Shown here: positions 1 through 2,737 of the stretch, one piece after another
Numbering within the stretch: the stretch's first letter is position 1
How the letters are laid out: each line of letters opens with the position of its first letter
Source: Candidatus Bipolaricaulota bacterium
Lineage (GTDB): Bacteria > Bipolaricaulota > Bipolaricaulia > RBG-16-55-9
Assembly: GCA_015487455.1 (NCBI GenBank)
Contig: WFPR01000019.1
Location: forward strand, 1-5,133
Reading direction: 5' to 3'
DNA length: 5,133 bases
Program-made: the position numbers and the translations under genes
The notes under the pieces: model-generated
What the model was told of the DNA's origin: nothing
Databases searched by the model: none
What the model saw: the letters and a program-made list of their open reading frames with translations, nothing else

Positions 1-40
1 AGCTTAGGCTCAAGCGACCTTCTGGCCACCGACGCGCTCC
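1..40. repeat. Inverted copy of bases 155-194 (probable chimera at clone or contig end)
   Basis: Bases 1-40 are the exact reverse complement of 155-194, 40 of 40. The ppdK reading frame makes sense from about base 38 onward (S-I-E-F-C-H), but further upstream it does not give the G-G-D-P segment that precedes this point in the family. The first ~40 bases therefore do not belong to the gene they adjoin. The window also begins AGCTT, and its mirror position is the HindIII site AAGCTT at 190-195, so base 1 corresponds exactly to a HindIII cleavage end. I infer a fold-back, ligation or assembly artefact rather than a natural repeat. Confidence 0.85.
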
Positions 41-185
41 ATCGAGTTCTGCCACCAAATCGGGCTCGACTACGTGAGCTGCAGCCCGTTTCCGGGTGCC
101 GGTGGCCCGCTTGGCCGCGGCCCAGGCAGCGCTCTGGGAGCGGGCCCGCGCCGAGGAGCGCGTCGGTGGCCAGAAGGTCGCTTGA
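38..185 (+). CDS. ppdK: Pyruvate phosphate dikinase, C-terminal fragment with a one-base frameshift
   Basis: This is the tail of pyruvate phosphate dikinase, which interconverts pyruvate, ATP and phosphate with phosphoenolpyruvate, AMP and pyrophosphate in the cytoplasm. In frame 2, bases 38-91 read S-I-E-F-C-H-Q-I-G-L-D-Y-V-S-C-S-P-F. From base 93, in frame 3, the gene continues R-V-P-V-A-R-L-A-A-A-Q-A-A-L-W-E-R and ends at TGA 183-185. Joined, these match the known PPDK C-terminus (xSxEFCH..GLDYVSCSPFRVPxARLAAAQAA), which differs from that of PEP synthase. One extra base, probably a T in the TTT run at 89-91, breaks the frame. The catalytic cysteine of the C-terminal domain (family motif CGEHGGD) would lie just upstream and is missing, because bases 1-40 are a foreign inverted copy. 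The frameshift may be a sequencing error near a clone end. The gene name is secure; its intactness in the organism cannot be judged. Confidence 0.85.
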
Positions 186-194
186 GCCTAAGCT
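155..194. repeat. Genuine arm of the 40-base inverted repeat
   Basis: This stretch is the apparently authentic copy of the sequence found inverted at 1-40. It encodes the last residues of ppdK and its stop codon, and runs into the HindIII site at 190-195. The bases between the arms (41-154) are ordinary ppdK sequence. Confidence 0.85.
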
Positions 195-741
195 TGCGGC
201 GCAGCAAAATTCTACCCACAAGCCGCGCCTGCAGCGGGGATCGCCCTTGAAGATCTGGACCCAGATCCAGACCCAGACCCAGCCCCAGACGGCCAAAGGC
301 GTCTACGTTCTGGCGATCGAGGTCCACGGCGCCACCCGCGTCGGGCGCTTGGGGTTGCATCGCTTCGACGGGCTCTATCTGTATGTGGGCTCCGCTCTCG
401 GCCCCGGCGGCCTGAAGCGCGTGGAGCGCCATCGGGCCGTAGCCTCGGGCCAAAACAGGACGAAGCGCTGGCACATCGATTACCTGCTGGCGTTGGGGAA
501 ACTGAAGGGCGTCTTCGTCTTGGAGACGGGGGAGAGGCTGGAGTGCGCGCTGGCTCAGGAGCTGGAGAAGCGCTTTGAGCCTGCCGTTCGGGGCTTCGGG
601 AGCAGCGATTGTCGCTGCGAGACGCACTTGTTTCGGACAAGCGGGCCCTGGGAGCGCCTCGTGTTGGAGGCGCAAGCGCGTGTAAGACGGAGAACGGTGG
701 GAAGATGGAGTGGTGGGCGCGCTTCTTCGACGAGGAGATGA
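166..741 (+). CDS. DUF123 (GIY-YIG-like) family protein
   Basis: This is a 191-residue DUF123 protein, related by motif to the GIY-YIG nuclease fold. The domain runs from about residue 44 to 156. It contains KGVYVL (44-49), LYVGSALG (72-79), an R-x-x-RH segment (86-90), the signature WHIDYLL (102-108) and the terminal DCRCETHLF (148-156). These conserved Tyr, His and Cys positions define DUF123; its biochemical role is not established, and nuclease activity is only suggested by the fold. Two starts are plausible. GTG 166 lies inside the end of ppdK behind GAGGAG (153-158) and gives a 43-residue basic, Gln/Thr-rich extension that is unusual for the family. TTG 247 lies behind GGGGA (236-240), outside ppdK, and gives a 164-residue product. 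The C-terminal ~35 residues after the domain are Arg-rich and overlap the next gene by 37 bases. The family call is firm; the start is not. Confidence 0.85.
   Translation: MARRSLEPKLAAQQNSTHKPRLQRGSPLKIWTQIQTQTQPQTAKGVYVLAIEVHGATRVGRLGLHRFDGLYLYVGSALGPGGLKRVERHRAVASGQNRTKRWHIDYLLALGKLKGVFVLETGERLECALAQELEKRFEPAVRGFGSSDCRCETHLFRTSGPWERLVLEAQARVRRRTVGRWSGGRASSTRR
258..290 (+). repeat. Short CAGACC-type tandem repeat (Gln/Thr tract)
   Basis: An imperfect hexamer array (ccagat, ccagac, ccagac, ccagcc, ccagac) encodes T-Q-I-Q-T-Q-T-Q-P-Q-T just before the DUF123 domain. It is a low-complexity linker that could vary in length by slippage. Confidence 0.6.
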
Positions 742-1442
742 GCGAGGTGATGTTCGCGGATGAGGCTTGGCGCCAGGCCGAAGAACTCTGCGACCCCCTC
801 ATTGAGCTGTTGGGCGTCGAGTCGGGGGCCAAGATCTTAGATCTGGCCTGCGGGACCGGACGCTTCGCCCTTCCCCTCGCGAAGCGGGGCTTTCACGTCG
901 TCGGGCTCGACTACTCCGCCCCTTATTTGAAGCGAGCCCGCGCCGTGGCCCAGCAGCAGGGGCTCTCCGTCGAGGTCGTTCAGGGGGACATGCGCGCGAT
1001 TCCCTTTAACGAGAAGTTCGACGCCGTCATTAACCTGTTCACCAGTTTCGGCTACTTCGAGCGCGAGGAGGATCACCTCAAAGTGCTCCAGGAGGTGCAC
1101 AAGAGTTTGAAGCCCGGCGGACGGTTCCTCTTGGAGACGGTCAATCGCGACTTCCTCCTCCGCCGCTTCCAGGCCCATGACTGGCACAAGCTTCCCGGCT
1201 TCCTCGTGCTGGAGGCGCGGAGGTTCCTGCCCGAGCGGGATCGCGTCGAGACGAGGTGGGTGAAGCTCCACCCCGACGGCCGGCGCAAGGAGTATGTGAG
1301 CTCCATAAGGCTCTTCACCGTGCGCGAGCTGCTCGACCTCTGCTCCCGAGCGGGACTGAAGCCGCTCGGCTATTACGGGGACCTCAAGGGCGAGCCGTGG
1401 GGCTTGGACAAGAATCGCTTGGTCGTGGTGGCTACACGATAG
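705..1442 (+). CDS. Class I SAM-dependent methyltransferase
   Basis: This is a 245-residue cytosolic methyltransferase with a Rossmann fold. Motif I is LDLACGTGR (45-53), the SAM-binding glycine loop. The acidic residue closing strand 2 is D69 (VVGLDYS), which should bind the ribose. GDM at 94-96 is in the adenine-contact region. Motif IV-like DAVINLFTSFGYF spans 106-118, and SLKPGGRFLLE (134-144) is the usual strand-5 segment. The ~100 C-terminal residues form the substrate-side lid seen in the COG2226/2227-type group. The substrate cannot be predicted. The ATG at 705 is chosen because it follows GGTGGG (696-701) and gives M-E-W-W-A-R-F-F-D, a normal N-terminus for such proteins. The frame is open further upstream, to about 609, but that part lies inside the DUF123 domain. 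The 37-base overlap with the DUF123 gene suggests co-transcription. Confidence 0.9.
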   Translation: MEWWARFFDEEMSEVMFADEAWRQAEELCDPLIELLGVESGAKILDLACGTGRFALPLAKRGFHVVGLDYSAPYLKRARAVAQQQGLSVEVVQGDMRAIPFNEKFDAVINLFTSFGYFEREEDHLKVLQEVHKSLKPGGRFLLETVNRDFLLRRFQAHDWHKLPGFLVLEARRFLPERDRVETRWVKLHPDGRRKEYVSSIRLFTVRELLDLCSRAGLKPLGYYGDLKGEPWGLDKNRLVVVATR

Positions 1443-1470
1443 TCAGCGGTCAGCGTCAAGGCACGAGCCG

Positions 1471-2286
1471 TCAGCGCGACAGCTCCTTCGACTTCCGGGT
1501 CGCGCGGTCCACGGCCTTGATGAGCGCGACCCGCACGCCCCCCGCCTCCAGCTCCAGCAGCCCGTCCACGGTCGTGCCCGCGGGGGTCGTCACCGCGTCC
1601 TTGAGCTTGGCGGGGTGCTCGCCCGTCTCCAGCACCATCTGGGCCGCGCCCAACATCGTCTGGGCCGCGAGCAGGGTGGCCAGCTCGCGGGGCAGCCCCA
1701 CTTTGACGCCCCCCTCGGCCAGCGCCTCGATCACGATGTAGCAGTACGCGGGGCCGCTGCCCGAGAGCCCCGTCACCGCGTCCATCAGCTCCTCGTTGTC
1801 GATGACCGCCACCCTCCCCACGGCCTCGAAGATCGCCTTGGCGATCTCGACGTGCTCGGGCATCGCGTAGCGGCCGGGGCAGAGCACCGTCATCCCCTGG
1901 CCCACGAGGCAGGGCGTGTTCGGCATCGCCCGCACCACGGAGATCGCGCCGTCCAGCTGCTCCTCGACGAAGCGGGTGGTGATGGCCGCGGCCAGCGTGA
2001 TGACCAGCTGCTCCTCCGTGACGGCGCCCCGGAGCTGCTCGAGCACCCGGGGCATCGTCTGGGGCTTGACCGCCAGGATCACGACGTCCTTGCCCCGGAC
2101 GAGCGCGGCGTTGTCCGTCGTGACGACGATGCCCAGGCGCTCCTGGGCCTCGCGGGCGCTCGCCTCGTGGCCCGTGCTCCCCTGGACGTTCGCCTTGGGC
2201 ACGACCCGGTTGCGGATCAGGCCCTGGGCCAACGTCCCCCCGATCTTGCCCAGCCCGACGATCGCGATCGTCTTGTCGCGCAGCAC
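1471..2286 (-). CDS. proC: Pyrroline-5-carboxylate reductase
   Basis: ProC catalyses the last step of proline synthesis, NAD(P)H-dependent reduction of 1-pyrroline-5-carboxylate to L-proline, in the cytoplasm. From the GTG at 2286-2284 the product is 271 residues, normal for the family. It has an N-terminal Rossmann fold with GLGKIG (11-16), AVKPQ (72-76) and MPNTP (121-125). The C-terminal dimerisation and substrate domain has GLSGSGPAY (173-181), DAVTTPAGTT (230-239) and LEAGGVRVA (246-254). All the diagnostic motifs are intact. The GTG start is preferred because AAGGGGGAG (2301-2293) sits 6 bases upstream. An ATG at 2325-2323 would add 13 residues (M-A-E-A-E-A-N-A-K...) but lies inside a perfect palindrome with no ribosome site. 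The gene converges on the methyltransferase with a 28-base gap that holds only TCAGCG repeats and no clear terminator. Confidence 0.96.
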   Translation of the reverse strand: MLRDKTIAIVGLGKIGGTLAQGLIRNRVVPKANVQGSTGHEASAREAQERLGIVVTTDNAALVRGKDVVILAVKPQTMPRVLEQLRGAVTEEQLVITLAAAITTRFVEEQLDGAISVVRAMPNTPCLVGQGMTVLCPGRYAMPEHVEIAKAIFEAVGRVAVIDNEELMDAVTGLSGSGPAYCYIVIEALAEGGVKVGLPRELATLLAAQTMLGAAQMVLETGEHPAKLKDAVTTPAGTTVDGLLELEAGGVRVALIKAVDRATRKSKELSR

Positions 2287-2292
2287 GTCGCG

Positions 2293-2301
2293 CTCCCCCT
2301 T
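2293..2301 (-). promoter_or_regulatory. proC ribosome binding site
   Basis: On the minus strand this reads AAGGGGGAG, followed by six bases and GTG at 2286. It closely resembles the AAGGGGG site of the large gene starting at 2738, and it is what decides the proC start. Confidence 0.7.
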
Positions 2302-2315
2302 CGCGTTCGCCTCGG

Positions 2316-2346
2316 CTTCGGCCATTCGAGGCTCGAATGGCCGAAG
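2316..2346. repeat. 31-base palindrome upstream of proC
   Basis: CTTCGGCCATTCGAG (2316-2330) and CTCGAATGGCCGAAG (2332-2346) are perfect 15-base inverted arms around a single G. The palindrome lies 29 bases upstream of the GTG start of proC and covers the alternative upstream ATG. No T-run follows it on either strand, so it is not an intrinsic terminator. It could be a dimeric regulator's operator or a leader hairpin in the proC mRNA. A local fold-back artefact is also possible, given the inverted copy at the window start. Confidence 0.75.
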
Positions 2347-2396
2347 GATAGCAGCGTCCGCCCTCGCCTTCAAGGCCGCACCCCGCTCGCCACGCT

Positions 2397-2425
2397 TTTC
2401 TAAGGGTTTAGCTGTTCAAAAACAA
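2397..2425 (-). promoter_or_regulatory. Candidate proC promoter
   Basis: On the minus strand TTGTTT (2425-2420), a 17-base spacer and TAGAAA (2402-2397) form a moderate sigma70-like promoter. It lies about 110 bases upstream of the proC GTG, in an AT-richer island (2395-2450) of otherwise GC-rich DNA. A transcript from here would carry the 31-base palindrome in its leader. The match is weak at -35. Confidence 0.35.
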
Positions 2426-2451
2426 GAAAGGGATGAAAACGAGTTGTGTTC

Positions 2452-2480
2452 TTGACAATCTCAACCGTTGGCTGTAGAAT
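2452..2480 (+). promoter_or_regulatory. Sigma70-type promoter of the riboswitch and surface-protein transcript
   Basis: TTGACA (2452-2457), an exact -35 consensus, is followed by a 17-base spacer and TAGAAT (2475-2480), one base from the -10 consensus TATAAT. A start about seven bases downstream, near 2487-2489, would place the 5' end of the RNA directly before helix P1 of the riboswitch at 2491. The A-rich stretch 2417-2440 just upstream may act as an UP-like element. Confidence 0.85.
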
Positions 2481-2490
2481 ATCCCCTGAA

Positions 2491-2592
2491 CGGCAGGCTT
2501 CGAAAGGGCAAACCCGTCGTAAGGCGGGGGCGCAAAGCCACGGGTCCTCGCTCGGCCCTTGGGTGGGCGGGGCGAGGACGGCCGGGCTGCCG
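2491..2592 (+). ncRNA. Cyclic-di-GMP-I (GEMM-I) riboswitch aptamer
   Basis: The sequence carries the conserved GEMM-I elements in order. Helix P1 is CGGCAG (2491-2496) with CTGCCG (2587-2592). Next is GGGCAAACC (2506-2514). Helix P2, CCCGTC (2513-2518) with GGCGGG (2523-2528), is capped by the GNRA tetraloop GTAA (2519-2522). Then come CGCAAAGCCACGGG (2531-2544) and helix P3, TCCTCGC (2545-2551) with GCGAGGA (2572-2578). The aptamer closes with GGACGGCCGGGCTGCCG (2576-2592). In this family the GNRA loop docks into a receptor in P3 and c-di-GMP binds at the three-helix junction. The aptamer starts a few bases after the predicted transcription start and controls the large gene at 2738. The linker between P1 and GGGC is slightly longer than in the Vibrio Vc2 example. 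A c-di-GMP specificity is expected; a GEMM variant binding cGAMP cannot be excluded by eye. Confidence 0.92.
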
Positions 2593-2604
2593 AAGAGCCT
2601 TGCC
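2492..2604 (+). promoter_or_regulatory. Predicted antiterminator pairing
   Basis: GGCAGGCTT (2492-2500), which includes the 5' strand of P1, can pair with 2595-2604 in the 5' arm of the terminator. This gives nine pairs with T2600 bulged and one terminal G-U. The pairing excludes both P1 and the terminator. I infer an OFF switch: without ligand the antiterminator allows read-through; with c-di-GMP, P1 is held closed and the terminator forms. Energies have not been calculated. Confidence 0.55.
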
Positions 2605-2650
2605 ATAGGCGTCCGGTGCGGATGCTGGCGGCGAGGCTCTTAACTTTTTA
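2593..2650 (+). terminator. Intrinsic terminator forming the riboswitch expression platform
   Basis: AAGAGCCTTGCC (2593-2604) pairs with GGCGAGGCTCTT (2630-2641) over 12 base pairs with one G-U. An inner helix, GCGTCC (2609-2614) with GGATGC (2620-2625), closes a five-base loop. The stem is followed by AACTTTTTA, including five consecutive T at 2645-2649. The stem begins on the base after P1 of the aptamer and ends about 88 bases before the ATG it controls, as in a transcription-attenuation riboswitch. It is not the end of any coding gene. Confidence 0.88.
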
Positions 2651-2737
2651 GCTTGCTCGACGATTCACCCGCTGCTGGCCTCCGTGCCCTCCTAGCAGGG
2701 AAGAACACAAAAGGGGCCTTGTTAAGGGGGAAAGGCG
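2651..2737 (+). promoter_or_regulatory. Leader between terminator and start, with ribosome binding site
   Basis: These 87 bases contain no convincing gene. AAGGGGG at 2724-2730 lies seven bases before the ATG at 2738 and is a strong Shine-Dalgarno sequence. CTGCT (2672-2676) and AGCAG (2694-2698) could form a small hairpin of no evident role. Confidence 0.75.

Noticed and set aside
166..741. DUF123 gene as a homing endonuclease or mobile element
   Set aside because: It is a stand-alone cellular family; there are no intron, terminal repeat or target duplication signs, and the 40-base inverted repeat is better explained as a chimera.
70..832. Minus-strand open frames opposite ppdK and DUF123
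   Set aside because: They have no domain features and Pro/Arg-rich composition; the + strand carries recognisable families.
1443..1470. Bidirectional terminator between the methyltransferase and proC
   Set aside because: The 28 bases contain repeated TCAGCG but no stable hairpin with a T-run on either strand.
1615..2403. + strand open frames opposite proC
   Set aside because: They encode His/Arg/Asp-rich or Ser/Thr-rich sequence without motifs; proC on the other strand has every family signature.
2400..2643. Small open frames across the riboswitch region on both strands
   Set aside because: The sequence is fully explained as promoter, structured RNA and terminator; the frames lack ribosome sites and motifs.
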